From positions 1 through 34,928 of the forward strand of contig NZ_JRJU01000042.1 in assembly GCF_000787375.1 (NCBI RefSeq): a DNA stretch of 34,928 bases, in the 5' to 3' direction. The notes under the pieces were generated by a model. The model was not told the DNA's origin. It did no database searches and was given only the letters and a program-made list of their open reading frames with translations. This document shows positions 14,171 through 22,328 of the stretch, piece by piece (position 1 is the stretch's first letter; every line of letters begins with the position of its first letter). Source of the DNA: Halalkalibacter okhensis (GTDB taxonomy: Bacteria > Bacillota > Bacilli > Bacillales > Bacillaceae_D). The translations under genes and the position numbers were made by a program.

Positions 14171-15469
14171 TTATATTGTAAAACGTTCGATTGTCGTTTT
14201 TAATTTTTTTGCTTGGTCGGAAAGCTCGTGAGCGATGCTTTCCATTTCATTAATGACCGTCCCTTGCTGCTCCGTCATTGCTGAAATGGAAAGTGAACCA
14301 GCAGACGTTTCTTCCGCGATGGCTGCCACCTCTTGAGATTCATGTGTTGTTTTCTTTATTGATTCCATTTGACGATCAATCATATGCGAGATATCTGCAA
14401 TAAACGCATCGACTTCTTTCACCGATTTTTCCATTTCACAAATCGATCGATTGGTTGCTGTTCCTTGCTCAGATTGATTCATAGCGACCGTAACTTGGTT
14501 GCCAATTTGCTCAGCGACATTTTTCACTTCTGATTGCATGTTATGAATTAAATCGGTAATGCCTTGAACGGCTTTGGCGCTCTCATCCGCCAAATTTCGC
14601 ACTTCATCCGCAACAACAGCAAAACCTCGGCCTTGCTCGCCCGCACGTGCTGCTTCTATTGACGCATTTAACGCAAGCAAATTGGTCTGTCCAGCAATAT
14701 CGCCGACTAATGAAATAATATCCCCGACTTCCTTCGCCTGCTCCTCCAAACGACTGACAGCCGTTAATGATTTTTCATTATCGAGTGCAAGCTGCTGAAT
14801 TCCTCCAACAAGCGAGTCGACCACTTCTCTGCTTTCTGTTAAACGGTGTACCATGCTATCGGATGATTGCTTTGAATCACGCGCACGCTTTTGTACTTGT
14901 TCAGCAATATGTGTGACTTCTTCCATCGATTCTGCTGTGTTTGAAATGGCATAGGCCGTATTTTCTGCCCCTTTTGCTATTTCATCCATCGTTGAACCGA
15001 TTTGTGTTGCTTTTGTTGCAGCAAGCTCAGACGAAGCGGAAATCTCACTCACTTTTGCATTTGTTCCATTAAAGTTATTTTCGATATCATGTACCATGTG
15101 ACGTAAACTATGAAGCATTTCGTTGTATGCCAATCCAAGCGCACGAATTTCATCATCCGATTTTGATACAACAATATCATGCTGGATATCCCCAGCTGCT
15201 GCACGCCTTGCTGCTTCTTCTACTTCTTTTAGTGGCTTTGTAATGAGCGGCGCTGCGATATAACCAAGAACGCCACTCCAAAAGATTCCCTTCACGAGCG
15301 TAAAGATAATTAATGCATTACCACTCAATCCGAGGAGCTCTTCTAATAGATCTGCTAAAAAGAAAATAAAAATTGCGCTAAAACCAAATGTAACAACAGC
15401 TAGTCCACTAATTCCCATCACTAACTTTTTTCGAATACTAGCCTTGTAAGACTTCCGTTCCCCCACCAT
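14171..15469 (-). CDS. Methyl-accepting chemotaxis protein without external sensor domain
   Basis: Transducer of 432 residues. Two membrane helices (about 17-39 and 51-74) are joined by a loop of only about 11 residues, so there is no external ligand domain. A HAMP segment (75-127) follows, then a methyl-accepting coiled coil with the conserved tip around [38 protein letters not shown] (256-293). No PAS or haem domain is visible. It probably feeds CheA/CheW; what it senses cannot be told. GAGGTGG precedes ATG. It is inserted between rpiB and ywlE, which are adjacent in B. subtilis. Confidence 0.92.
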   Translation of the reverse strand: MVGERKSYKASIRKKLVMGISGLAVVTFGFSAIFIFFLADLLEELLGLSGNALIIFTLVKGIFWSGVLGYIAAPLITKPLKEVEEAARRAAAGDIQHDIVVSKSDDEIRALGLAYNEMLHSLRHMVHDIENNFNGTNAKVSEISASSELAATKATQIGSTMDEIAKGAENTAYAISNTAESMEEVTHIAEQVQKRARDSKQSSDSMVHRLTESREVVDSLVGGIQQLALDNEKSLTAVSRLEEQAKEVGDIISLVGDIAGQTNLLALNASIEAARAGEQGRGFAVVADEVRNLADESAKAVQGITDLIHNMQSEVKNVAEQIGNQVTVAMNQSEQGTATNRSICEMEKSVKEVDAFIADISHMIDRQMESIKKTTHESQEVAAIAEETSAGSLSISAMTEQQGTVINEMESIAHELSDQAKKLKTTIERFTI

Positions 15470-15490
15470 ACCGGTTCCACCTCATTATGA

Positions 15491-15934
15491 TTATTCTGTT
15501 AATTTTTTTGTGACTGTGTCTAAGCATTGTTCAATTTCTTCAGCGGTTTGTCGATACGCTTCAATTGGACCACCAATTGGATCAGCAATATCTAGATCAT
15601 TTGAGTCGGGATTGACAAACTCTTTTAAAGTAAAAAGCTTCTCACCCACATGAGGATAGAAAACTTTAATCATCTCTTTATGAGAAGTTGTCATCGTCAA
15701 AATAACATCGGCCCAGCCGAGCAGCTCTTCGGTCACTAGTTGCGAAGCATGTTCAGCTGTGATCCCTTTTTCAGCTAAAACGGCTTTTGTCCCTTCTGAT
15801 GCCGGGCTGTTTGGAAAAGCTTGCACACCAGCAGATTTCACCTCAACACCTTCGTCCATTCGAAAACGAAGAAGCGCCTCGGCCATCGGGCTCCTGCACG
15901 TATTTCCGGTGCATACAAACAACACTTTTTTCAT
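15491..15934 (-). CDS. ywlE: Protein-arginine phosphatase, LMW-PTP family
   Basis: Low-molecular-weight phosphatase that in Bacillus removes phosphate from arginine residues, opposing McsB and sparing proteins from ClpCP. The protein has 147 residues. The P-loop CTGNTCRSP begins at Cys8, the nucleophile. Thr12 in the loop matches the Thr reported to give phosphoarginine preference in YwlE. The general acid Asp is in ADPIGG. The frame runs 31 codons further upstream, but homologues begin at MKKVLFVCTGN (ATG 15932-15934). The ribosome site AAAGGA is rather distant (13 bases). Confidence 0.93.
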   Translation of the reverse strand: MKKVLFVCTGNTCRSPMAEALLRFRMDEGVEVKSAGVQAFPNSPASEGTKAVLAEKGITAEHASQLVTEELLGWADVILTMTTSHKEMIKVFYPHVGEKLFTLKEFVNPDSNDLDIADPIGGPIEAYRQTAEEIEQCLDTVTKKLTE

Positions 15935-16102
15935 GTCATGACCAGCGTCCTTTCTATTACAATACGATTGTTGCTTCATTGCTTGTATGAAGCATTCCCC
16001 TTTTACTTTCACGTTCCATATTATCATAACGAATTTAAAAACGGTATATGCAACGAAGGCATTTCTTACCTTTGATTCTCTAGTTTGCGAACGCTAATTT
16101 AT

Positions 16103-16642
16103 TTAAAAAATAAGCTTGATCCCAAAGCCAATTAAGATGAAACCGCCAAGAAGTTCTCCATAAGAGCCTACATAATGTTGTAGCCTCGTACCCATGATTA
16201 AACCGATCCACGATAACACCATACTGACGATTCCAATCATACAGACCGTTAATGCCGTCTTCGCCCCTAACATCCCGAAGCTCAACCCAGCTGAAAAGCT
16301 ATCTAAACTAACACTTAAAGCAAATAGAACAAGCCCAAGTCCAACTGGCTGCATGAGTTTGTCATCCTCATCCTTTTTAAAAGAAGACAACACCATCTGC
16401 AATCCAATAATCAGCAACAATCCACCACCAATGAATGTGGCAATCATTCCAAAGTAATTGGATAACAATTTGCCCGTCGCAATCCCTAAAAGCGGCATAA
16501 TTATATGAAACAATCCGATCGTCACACCAATATTAAATATTTGTTTTAATCTAAGACCAAGCATCCCCATACCAAGAGCGATCGAGAATGCATCCATTCC
16601 AAGCGCACTTGCCATAATCAACAGTGTCACAAACTCCCCCAT
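16103..16642 (-). CDS. mntP: Manganese efflux pump MntP
   Basis: Inner-membrane Mn(II) exporter of the DUF204 family (YwlD in B. subtilis). The 179 residues form six helices arranged as two repeats, each with the signature Asp in a helix: SALGMDAFSIALGMG (13-27) and SVSLDSFSAGLSFG (about 110-123). ATG opens the frame behind GGAGTGGTTGTAG. I saw no yybP-ykoY-like manganese riboswitch in the 112 bases upstream, which are mostly the ywlC terminator. Position between ywlC and ywlE matches B. subtilis. Confidence 0.94.
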   Translation of the reverse strand: MGEFVTLLIMASALGMDAFSIALGMGMLGLRLKQIFNIGVTIGLFHIIMPLLGIATGKLLSNYFGMIATFIGGGLLLIIGLQMVLSSFKKDEDDKLMQPVGLGLVLFALSVSLDSFSAGLSFGMLGAKTALTVCMIGIVSMVLSWIGLIMGTRLQHYVGSYGELLGGFILIGFGIKLIF

Positions 16643-16687
16643 CTACAACCACTCCTTGTACATGCTACTCCAATGTATGCACGTCCA

Positions 16688-16728
16688 AAGAAAAATAGAC
16701 AACCAACATGAAAGTTGATTGTCTATTT
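16688..16728 (-). terminator. ywlC terminator
   Basis: AAATAGACAA.CAAC pairs with GTTG.TTGTCTATTT (one mismatch, loop of 6), followed on the minus strand by TTTTTCTTT. It separates ywlC from mntP. Confidence 0.85.
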
Positions 16729-16754
16729 GAGCAGGAGCAGAAAAAAGGCACTGG

Positions 16755-17801
16755 CTACAGCGGGCTCTGTCCCCCGGCTGCTTTTTCAAGGCGATTCATG
16801 ATGGCAATTCCTAATCCTTCGTATGAAAATACTTCAGAGAAAATCACTTCAGCTTCTTGTTCATCGAACTTACGCAAGCTGTCATACAATCCGTTTGCCA
16901 CCGTTGCTAGATCCTTGTTCGATCCACATAAAACAACGACATCAGCTTCTTCATACCGCCCTTTTCCTTCTACCGTCGTCAAAACCCCTACTCGTTTACC
17001 GTCTCTTTTTGCCTCAGTCACAAGCTCGGAAATCTTGTCTTGATCTCGTACTAAATACAACGTACCAGCAGGCGAATAATGTGTATATTTCATTCCCGGA
17101 GATAACGGCGTTTGATCGTCAGATAGAAGCGATGGATCGACTTTAACCTTACCAATTACCGCTTCTAGATCCTCTTTTGTCACCCCACCCGGCCGATACA
17201 AAACAGGAATAGCCGCTTGGCAGTCAAGCACGGTTGACTCAAGTCCTACTCCCGTTTGACCACCATCAACAATGCCTTTAATCCTTCCTTTGAGATCATG
17301 ATATACATGCATGGCTGTTGTTGGACTTGGCTTACCAGACAAATTGGCACTTGGCGCGGCGACAGGTACCCCAGCTGCGTCAAGCAACTTTCTAGCAACT
17401 GGATGATCTGGCATTCGCACGGCCACCGTATCAAGACCGGCTGTAACACTTGGTGCAACCGCTTCTTTCTTCTTAAAAATCAACGTTAACGGCCCAGGCC
17501 AAAAATGCTCCATTAGTTGCTTTGCGACTTCAGGAACTTCCAATACTAACTCATCTAATTGATCTATTTGGGAAATGTGGACAATAAGTGGATTATCACT
17601 AGGACGACCTTTCGCTTCAAAGATTCGTTTCACAGCACTCTCATCTAACGCATTAGCTCCAAGTCCATACACCGTTTCCGTTGGAAAGGCGACAACCTCC
17701 CCTTTTGTTATCCACAACGCAGCTTCCTTAATCAATTGGAGATTTTCCTCACTACCGGAAAAGTTATCCACACTCCAATATTTTGTTTGTTCATAACTCA
17801 C
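16755..17801 (-). CDS. ywlC: L-threonylcarbamoyladenylate synthase (Sua5/YwlC)
   Basis: Makes threonylcarbamoyl-AMP from threonine, bicarbonate and ATP, the first step of t6A37 formation in ANN-decoding tRNAs. The 348 residues comprise the YrdC domain (about 18-205, with PTETVYGLGANA and KGRPSDNPLIVHI) and a C-terminal Sua5 domain after the linker SPGMKYTHYSPAG. The frame opens with GTG at 17799-17801 behind AGGAGA at 9 bases; no better ATG exists. Its N-terminal coding region contains two perfect TTATCCACA DnaA boxes. Confidence 0.95.
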   Translation of the reverse strand: MSYEQTKYWSVDNFSGSEENLQLIKEAALWITKGEVVAFPTETVYGLGANALDESAVKRIFEAKGRPSDNPLIVHISQIDQLDELVLEVPEVAKQLMEHFWPGPLTLIFKKKEAVAPSVTAGLDTVAVRMPDHPVARKLLDAAGVPVAAPSANLSGKPSPTTAMHVYHDLKGRIKGIVDGGQTGVGLESTVLDCQAAIPVLYRPGGVTKEDLEAVIGKVKVDPSLLSDDQTPLSPGMKYTHYSPAGTLYLVRDQDKISELVTEAKRDGKRVGVLTTVEGKGRYEEADVVVLCGSNKDLATVANGLYDSLRKFDEQEAEVIFSEVFSYEGLGIAIMNRLEKAAGGQSPL

Positions 17802-18023
17802 TGTTCATCTCTCCTATCCCCTTCCATTTTGCAAGTGTTGTCCATCGATGTCAATAAAACGAAAAAAATTCGACAATAAGCCTAGAAAATCAGGCATTTC
17901 ACCATAATAACTTCATCGTTTCTCTCCTTTATTCGACAAAATCTCTTTCCACCCACAAAAACAGGTTGTCCACAACTGTGGACAACCTGTAGATAACTTC
18001 CATTATTTATTCACTTTTCCACA
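17708..18023. promoter_or_regulatory. DnaA-box cluster
   Basis: Sites: TTATCCACA at 17708-17716 and 17764-17772 (both perfect, inside ywlC), TTGTCCACA at 17966-17974 facing TGTGGACAA at 17977-17985, and TTTTCCACA at 18015-18023. Three point the same way and two form a palindrome. I recall that ChIP studies in B. subtilis placed one of the few stable DnaA-binding loci outside the origin at ywlC, and this would be the conserved counterpart. Confidence 0.7.
17955..17990 (-). terminator. ywlB terminator built from two DnaA-like boxes
   Basis: Near-perfect palindrome 17961-17990: ACAGGTTGTCCACA pairs with TGTGGACAACCTGT. On the minus strand it is followed by TTTTTG, the form of an intrinsic terminator for ywlB. 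The arms are the inverted DnaA-like boxes. Confidence 0.65.
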
Positions 18024-18025
18024 AC

Positions 18026-18469
18026 TTACTCCGTTAATTCACATGCCCACACTTTTACTTCCACTGCCACATTCCGTTTAAAGTGTTCCGAACACATTAT
18101 TGATTCTGGCACATCTTCTTTGCCTACTTCCCGAAAACCTAACTGACGAAACAGTGCATTTGTCCCTTTTGCACATAAATAGACCGTTTCGATGTTTTGT
18201 TCCTCGGCATACTTTAACGTCAGTTGTAGAAATTCTAAACTCAATTTCGCATTCCAAATGGGAGAATCCAATACGAGCGATCGAAGCAAGCCATTTTCTT
18301 CATACTTCTCCACACCAACTGTACCAATCAAACTTTCTTCCTCATCTTCTACAACAAGAAAGCTTTCAATATATTGTTCAATTCCATCTTCTCGTAATCC
18401 CGCTTTTGCAACCAATCTTTGAATCGGTAGCATGTCCTTATTCTTCGCCTTTCGCACAACAATTCCCAT
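18026..18469 (-). CDS. ywlB: GNAT family N-acetyltransferase YwlB
   Basis: Cytosolic protein of 147 residues with the GNAT fold order: N-terminal VRKAKNKDMLPIQRLV, central beta strand LIGTVGVEKYEENGLLRSLVL, then YLCAKGTNALFRQLGFREV, where the last motif binds acetyl-CoA. The substrate is unknown; related short GNATs are sometimes called ArgA-like. The frame opens with GTG three codons before; ATG at 18467-18469 is chosen because AGGG lies 8 bases away. It stands between spoIIR and ywlC as in B. subtilis. Confidence 0.85.
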   Translation of the reverse strand: MGIVVRKAKNKDMLPIQRLVAKAGLREDGIEQYIESFLVVEDEEESLIGTVGVEKYEENGLLRSLVLDSPIWNAKLSLEFLQLTLKYAEEQNIETVYLCAKGTNALFRQLGFREVGKEDVPESIMCSEHFKRNVAVEVKVWACELTE

Positions 18470-18553
18470 AAGCTCCACCCTCTCTTAATCTATTACTAGA
18501 TATGTATGAGAGGCTTACTTGATTTATGCTAGCTTTCTTATTTTCGCATAAAA

Positions 18554-18589
18554 AGATGCTAGAGGAAACTTTTTCTTCCTCTAGCATCT
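18554..18589 (-). terminator. spoIIR terminator
   Basis: Perfect 14-bp stem AGATGCTAGAGGAA / TTCCTCTAGCATCT, 8-base loop, five T residues after it on the minus strand, immediately beyond the spoIIR stop. Confidence 0.9.
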
Positions 18590-18594
18590 GATCT

Positions 18595-19233
18595 TTATAC
18601 CTTTTCTGAAGAAAAGATCCGGTCTTTAATCTGAGAGAAGATTTCTACCACAAAAAACTTTACCTCAACTTCTTCCATATCTTCCTCATCCGTTTGCTCG
18701 GCTTCCTCCTTTGTATCAGCATCGGCTGCTACTGCATCACCATTTGACATATCAAGAAAGCATAAAGGTGGAAACAAGACACACCACCAGTTTTCACCTT
18801 TCCCTTCCCCAAGTGTTATCAACACCGCGTCATACAACCCAGCTGGGTAGACAATATTTCCGTATAATTTCGTTGGAAACTGCACTTCTGAAAAACTCAC
18901 TTCAAATGACTGGTCCATCCCCATTTTCGCTAGCTCATCTTCTACAATGTCTTCAATTTTTGCTAGATTTTCTTCAATCATCGCTTTTCCTTCTTCTAAG
19001 TCACCCACACCAAGAACCAGCTCTGTAATGACCGCATTGACTTCATCACGAATTTCACGCTTTAGCGCTTGATCTCTGACCGAATCACTATTTGCTAGAA
19101 TTCGCAAACGTACTGCTTTATCTTGACTTACTTCATTATGTAAAGACGCAACTGCCACTGCGTTTTGAGATTCCCAATTCATAATTAGAACAAATAAAGA
19201 GAATAATAGATAAATAACAACATTTGGTTTCAT
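18595..19233 (-). CDS. spoIIR: Stage II sporulation protein R
   Basis: Forespore-made signalling protein exported to the intermembrane space, needed for SpoIIGA to process pro-SigE in the mother cell. The protein has 212 residues with an N-terminal hydrophobic helix (about 5-20) that acts as signal or anchor. The core RLRILANSDSVRDQALKREIRDEV (43-66) and the NWWCVLFPPLCFLD motif (about 148-161) are family hallmarks. The C-terminal 45 residues are strongly acidic (KEEAEQTDEEDMEEVEV). ATG start behind AAGGGAC at about 11 bases. A SigF-like promoter lies upstream. Confidence 0.93.
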   Translation of the reverse strand: MKPNVVIYLLFSLFVLIMNWESQNAVAVASLHNEVSQDKAVRLRILANSDSVRDQALKREIRDEVNAVITELVLGVGDLEEGKAMIEENLAKIEDIVEDELAKMGMDQSFEVSFSEVQFPTKLYGNIVYPAGLYDAVLITLGEGKGENWWCVLFPPLCFLDMSNGDAVAADADTKEEAEQTDEEDMEEVEVKFFVVEIFSQIKDRIFSSEKV

Positions 19234-19261
19234 TTCAAAAGCACCGTCCCTTCATAAAACC

Positions 19262-19290
19262 ATTGTGGCCAGGACGCTGCTTTTTTAAAC
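19262..19290 (-). promoter_or_regulatory. Candidate SigF promoter of spoIIR
   Basis: Minus strand GTTTA, 15-base spacer, GGCCACAAT; compare the SigF consensus GYATA-N15-GGNNANAMT. The -10 matches fully and the -35 has one mismatch. It lies 29 bases from the ATG, which suits the known SigF control of spoIIR. Confidence 0.6.
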
Positions 19291-19330
19291 TTAGAATCTA
19301 GAATTTTTTTCTAGAAACTAGCAAATGATT

Positions 19331-19633
19331 TTATTTAAACAAAGGTTGCTGTTTATCTGTAAATTGATAATAAAATGGAACGATGGCAGAACAAATGACT
19401 AATAATAACACACCAAGAGTTAGTTGAACGACAAATGAAACATCAAAAATTAAACGAGTGATCCACGGGATATAAATAACCGGTAAAACCAATACCCCAG
19501 CTCTCCACTTCGAATGCGTTGTCGTATATTGTTTCGCTCCACAATTGCGGCAGGTTTTTCTTCCTTCCACCACAAACAAAAGCTCCTTCCATCGGAATGT
19601 CTCCCCACATGACCAACAGACTGGTAGTTTCAT
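19331..19633 (-). CDS. Zinc-ribbon membrane protein, TIGR04104-like
   Basis: The 100 residues start with a two-knuckle zinc ribbon, CWSCGETF (6-13) and CRNCGAKQY (28-36), followed by two membrane helices (about 45-62 and 66-89). This is the layout of the cxxc_20_cxxc family (TIGR04104), of unknown function. ATG follows a very strong AGGAGGGGATTCG. It is the last of three tiny genes between spoIIR and prmC on the same strand. Composition is like the neighbours. The gene is secure, its role is not. Confidence 0.8.
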   Translation of the reverse strand: MKLPVCWSCGETFRWKELLFVVEGRKTCRNCGAKQYTTTHSKWRAGVLVLPVIYIPWITRLIFDVSFVVQLTLGVLLLVICSAIVPFYYQFTDKQQPLFK

Positions 19634-19703
19634 CGAATCCCCTCCTCATCTGTAATGACTTGTAAAAATAGATTAATAGACGTTCTATATTTGCACGATA
19701 AAA

Positions 19704-19970
19704 CTAATGCGATTCTTTAGGCACCGGCATAAATTTAGTGAAATAAGCCGCGACCAGTAACAAGACAAAAAACACAGCCCAGCTAATGATTCCGACTACA
19801 TCAAACAAGTGGGCAAACAACATGAATACCGGCGTTAAAACCATACATACAGGCGACACCCACCCTTTTATCCCATGAACATTCTTCACTTTTGTTCTTT
19901 TATGATAAAGAATTGCAGCCGAGAAGACAACAACCGCTATCGTGATGACAATCATCATATAATCCAACAT
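19704..19970 (-). CDS. Small membrane protein, 88 residues
   Basis: I do not recognise this protein. It has three hydrophobic stretches (about 4-22, 38-60 and 62-80), a basic segment after the first (YHKRTKVKNVHGIKG), and a short polar C-terminus (MPVPKESH). ATG at 19968-19970 is chosen because GAGG of GAGGTGAATG lies about 9 bases away; an in-frame ATG two codons earlier is too close to it. Its ribosome site overlaps the stop region of the 53-residue gene upstream, so the two are co-transcribed and probably coupled. Confidence 0.7.
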   Translation of the reverse strand: MLDYMMIVITIAVVVFSAAILYHKRTKVKNVHGIKGWVSPVCMVLTPVFMLFAHLFDVVGIISWAVFFVLLLVAAYFTKFMPVPKESH

Positions 19971-19981
19971 GAACATTCACC

Positions 19982-20143
19982 TCATTTCATACGCTTTGTC
20001 ACATAAGGCAGACATACAATCACAACGAACCCAACGAGAGCTGAAAAAATTGCCATTAAAGAAATCTGTTTGTAAATAAGAAAACTCGCTAGCATGACAC
20101 CAATAAAATACCCTACACCGATATAAAGAGCAGACTGTCGCAT
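19982..20143 (-). CDS. Membrane peptide, 53 residues
   Basis: Short gene that simple length cut-offs miss. ATG at 20141-20143 follows GAGGAGGGTGCGA, an excellent ribosome site. The product begins MRQSALYIGVGYFIGVML and ends PYVTKRMK. It has two hydrophobic helices (about 5-23 and 27-47) with a positive C-terminus. A SigA-type promoter lies about 40 bases upstream, and the next gene starts 11 bases after the stop. No homologue comes to mind. A longer overlapping frame on the same strand (19977-20219) has poor composition and no ribosome site, so this frame is the real one. Confidence 0.72.
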   Translation of the reverse strand: MRQSALYIGVGYFIGVMLASFLIYKQISLMAIFSALVGFVVIVCLPYVTKRMK

Positions 20144-20181
20144 TCGCACCCTCCTCAACCTGATCGCCCTTATGGTAAATT

Positions 20182-20210
20182 ATGTTAACACGTAAATGAC
20201 CATGTAGCAA
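20182..20210 (-). promoter_or_regulatory. SigA-type promoter of the small membrane gene pair
   Basis: TTGCTA, 17-base spacer, TAACAT on the minus strand, about 40 bases before the ATG at 20143. Confidence 0.55.
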
Positions 20211-20227
20211 TCTACGCAAAAAAAATA

Positions 20228-20264
20228 CAAAAAAGCCTGCTAAAAACGTCTAGGCAGGCTTTTT
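20228..20264 (-). terminator. prmC terminator
   Basis: AAAAAGCCTGC / GCAGGCTTTTT stem with a 13-base loop and a T run on the minus strand, 6 bases past the prmC stop. Confidence 0.9.
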
Positions 20265-20269
20265 GTTAT

Positions 20270-21139
20270 TTATTTAGTCATTTTCCCATAAGCAAAGACC
20301 ATGCGCTCCTTGCCATTAATGTCTAATTTAACCTCTGTTGTTGCATGAGGGAAGGTCGTCTGAAGCATCTTTTCGACCATTCGAGCCTGACCAACGCCGA
20401 CTTCAAAGCCAACGATGCCCGTTTCTTTCAATACTCTTGGAAGCTGCTCCATAAAGCGCCGATACAAATCGAGACCATCCTCGCCCCCAAATAATGCTAA
20501 ATGCGGTTCATGCTCCCTAACGTGAACCGCTAAACTCGAAGCGTCAGAAAGCGGGATATACGGAGGATTGGAAACGACCACTTCGACTCGGGTTCCTTCC
20601 TCCAAAATTGGCGTGAGCAAATCGCCATGTTTGAAACGAACGTTTGCACCAAGCTTTTCCGCATTTTCTCTCGCTGTATGAAGCGCCATTTCTGAAATAT
20701 CCATTGCTTGGACATCGATTGACTCATCCTCAAGCGCAAGCGTTACGGCTATCGCTCCACTCCCCGTGCCAACATCCACTAAATGAACTCGTTCTTTCTG
20801 AAAAAACTTCTGCTTCAACTCTTGAATAGCAACGACCAATTCCTCTGTTTCCGGGCGAGGAATCAAGACATGTTCATTAACGCTAAAGCGGCGACCGTAA
20901 AACTCCTCATAGCCGATAATATGTTGCACAGGAGAGCCTTCTGCGTGACGATTTAAGTCTGTTTTCAATCGTTCTATAAGCTCATGCTCGATATTGTCAT
21001 CTAAAATCATTAGGAGTTTCGCTCTATTCACTTGATAATAGTGACGTAATAACCACTCCGCCACAGGTGGCTCTAGGCCTTTTTCCTCTAAAAAAGAAGA
21101 AGCCCAACGAAGGGCCTCACGAATTGTCATTTCTTTCAT
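20270..21139 (-). CDS. prmC: Release factor glutamine methyltransferase
   Basis: Methylates the Gln of the GGQ motif in RF1 and RF2 using S-adenosylmethionine. The 289 residues have an N-terminal helical domain (about 1-75), a SAM site VDVGTGSGAIAVTLA (about 122-136), and the substrate motif NPPYIPL (191-197). The frame can start at ATG 21154, inside the end of prfA. I chose ATG 21137-21139, one base after the prfA stop; a third ATG at 21130 is also possible. Translation is probably coupled to its own substrate gene prfA. Confidence 0.93.
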   Translation of the reverse strand: MKEMTIREALRWASSFLEEKGLEPPVAEWLLRHYYQVNRAKLLMILDDNIEHELIERLKTDLNRHAEGSPVQHIIGYEEFYGRRFSVNEHVLIPRPETEELVVAIQELKQKFFQKERVHLVDVGTGSGAIAVTLALEDESIDVQAMDISEMALHTARENAEKLGANVRFKHGDLLTPILEEGTRVEVVVSNPPYIPLSDASSLAVHVREHEPHLALFGGEDGLDLYRRFMEQLPRVLKETGIVGFEVGVGQARMVEKMLQTTFPHATTEVKLDINGKERMVFAYGKMTK

Positions 21140-21140
21140 C

Positions 21141-22211
21141 TTACTGCTCTGCATTTTGCATCGCTTCAGCTTGCTCTTCCACGATCAGTGCATCAATGAT
21201 TTCATCAAGCTTTCCTTGAAGGATTTGCTCAAGCTTTTGCAAGGTAAGGCCGATACGGTGATCGGTTACGCGGCTTTGCGGGAAGTTGTACGTACGAATA
21301 CGCTCTGAACGATCCCCCGTACCAACGGCTAGCTTACGGTTTTGATCGTATTCTGCCTGTGCTTCGCTTTGGAATTTATCATACACACGAGCACGTAAAA
21401 CCTTCATCGCTTTTTCTTTGTTTTTGATTTGAGACTTCTCATCTTGACACGAAACGACTACGCCTGTTGGTAAATGCGTAAGACGAACGGCTGACATCGT
21501 TGTATTTACACTTTGTCCGCCTGGTCCACTTGAAGTAAACGTATCAACACGAATGTCTTTTTCATGGATATCCACTTCCACTTCTTCTGCTTCAGGCAAG
21601 ACAGCAACCGTTGCTGTTGATGTATGAATCCGACCACCAGATTCCGTTGTCGGAACACGTTGTACACGGTGTGCTCCATTTTCATATTTTAATTTCGAAT
21701 AGGCACCTGCTCCGTTGATCGTAAAAATAATTTCCTTGAAGCCACCAAGTTCGGTTGTTGTAGACTCAATTACATCGGTCTTCCAGCCTTGCGCTTCAGC
21801 AAAACGACTGTACATCTTGTAAAGGTCACCCGCAAATAATTGCGCTTCATCGCCACCAGCAGCTCCGCGAATTTCCATAATAACGTTCTTATCATCATTC
21901 GGGTCTTTTGGTAGAAGAAGAATTTTCAAACGTGCCTCTAGCTCTTCTTTACGATCAGCAAGTTCACTAATTTCTTCTTTGACCATAGCATACATTTCAT
22001 CATCTAAGTTTTCCTCGAGCATGGCTTTTGCATCTTTATGCTGCTCATGCACTTCTTTATATTCACGGTACACTTGAACAGTCTCTTCTAAGTCCGATTG
22101 TTCCTTTGAATATTCACGCAATTTCTTTGAATCATTTATGACATCAGGATCACTAAGTAACTCGTTGAGACGATCATAACGATCCTCAACTAATTGTAAA
22201 CGATCTAACAC
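21141..22211 (-). CDS. prfA: Peptide chain release factor 1
   Basis: Recognises UAA and UAG stop codons and triggers peptidyl-tRNA hydrolysis. The 356 residues contain the anticodon-like PTT tripeptide in [14 protein letters not shown] (PxT class, hence RF1, not RF2) and the catalytic GGQ in [13 protein letters not shown] (about 227-239). The start is GTG at 22209-22211 behind GAGGTGAAGAGCC. It has a near-consensus promoter and is followed directly by prmC. Identity is certain. Confidence 0.97.
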   Translation of the reverse strand: MLDRLQLVEDRYDRLNELLSDPDVINDSKKLREYSKEQSDLEETVQVYREYKEVHEQHKDAKAMLEENLDDEMYAMVKEEISELADRKEELEARLKILLLPKDPNDDKNVIMEIRGAAGGDEAQLFAGDLYKMYSRFAEAQGWKTDVIESTTTELGGFKEIIFTINGAGAYSKLKYENGAHRVQRVPTTESGGRIHTSTATVAVLPEAEEVEVDIHEKDIRVDTFTSSGPGGQSVNTTMSAVRLTHLPTGVVVSCQDEKSQIKNKEKAMKVLRARVYDKFQSEAQAEYDQNRKLAVGTGDRSERIRTYNFPQSRVTDHRIGLTLQKLEQILQGKLDEIIDALIVEEQAEAMQNAEQ

Positions 22212-22253
22212 GGCTCTTCACCTCATTAAGATTTTCCAGTGTATAACATTATA

Positions 22254-22282
22254 ATTATAGTATACAGCAAAGGCTGGGTCAA
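22254..22282 (-). promoter_or_regulatory. SigA promoter of prfA
   Basis: TTGACC, 17-base spacer, TATAAT on the minus strand, about 43 bases before the GTG start. A perfect 19-bp hairpin begins one base beyond the -35. Confidence 0.8.
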
Positions 22283-22283
22283 T

Positions 22284-22328
22284 GAGCATAAAACCAAAAG
22301 GCCGGGCTTGCCTTTTGGTTTTATGCTC
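22284..22328. repeat. Perfect 19-bp inverted repeat upstream of prfA
   Basis: GAGCATAAAACCAAAAGGC and its exact complement, separated by 7 bases. It lies between the prfA promoter and the divergent oxidoreductase gene, so no known transcript ends here on the minus strand. It could be a terminator for an unannotated transcript, a protein site, or part of the repeat unit described next. Confidence 0.7.

Noticed and set aside
16643-16754. Manganese riboswitch upstream of mntP
   Set aside because: The short spacer is filled by the ywlC terminator and no yybP-ykoY core was seen.
19977-20219. 80-residue frame on the minus strand
   Set aside because: It overlaps the 53-residue gene in another frame; composition is unlikely (many Cys, Arg, His) and there is no ribosome site.
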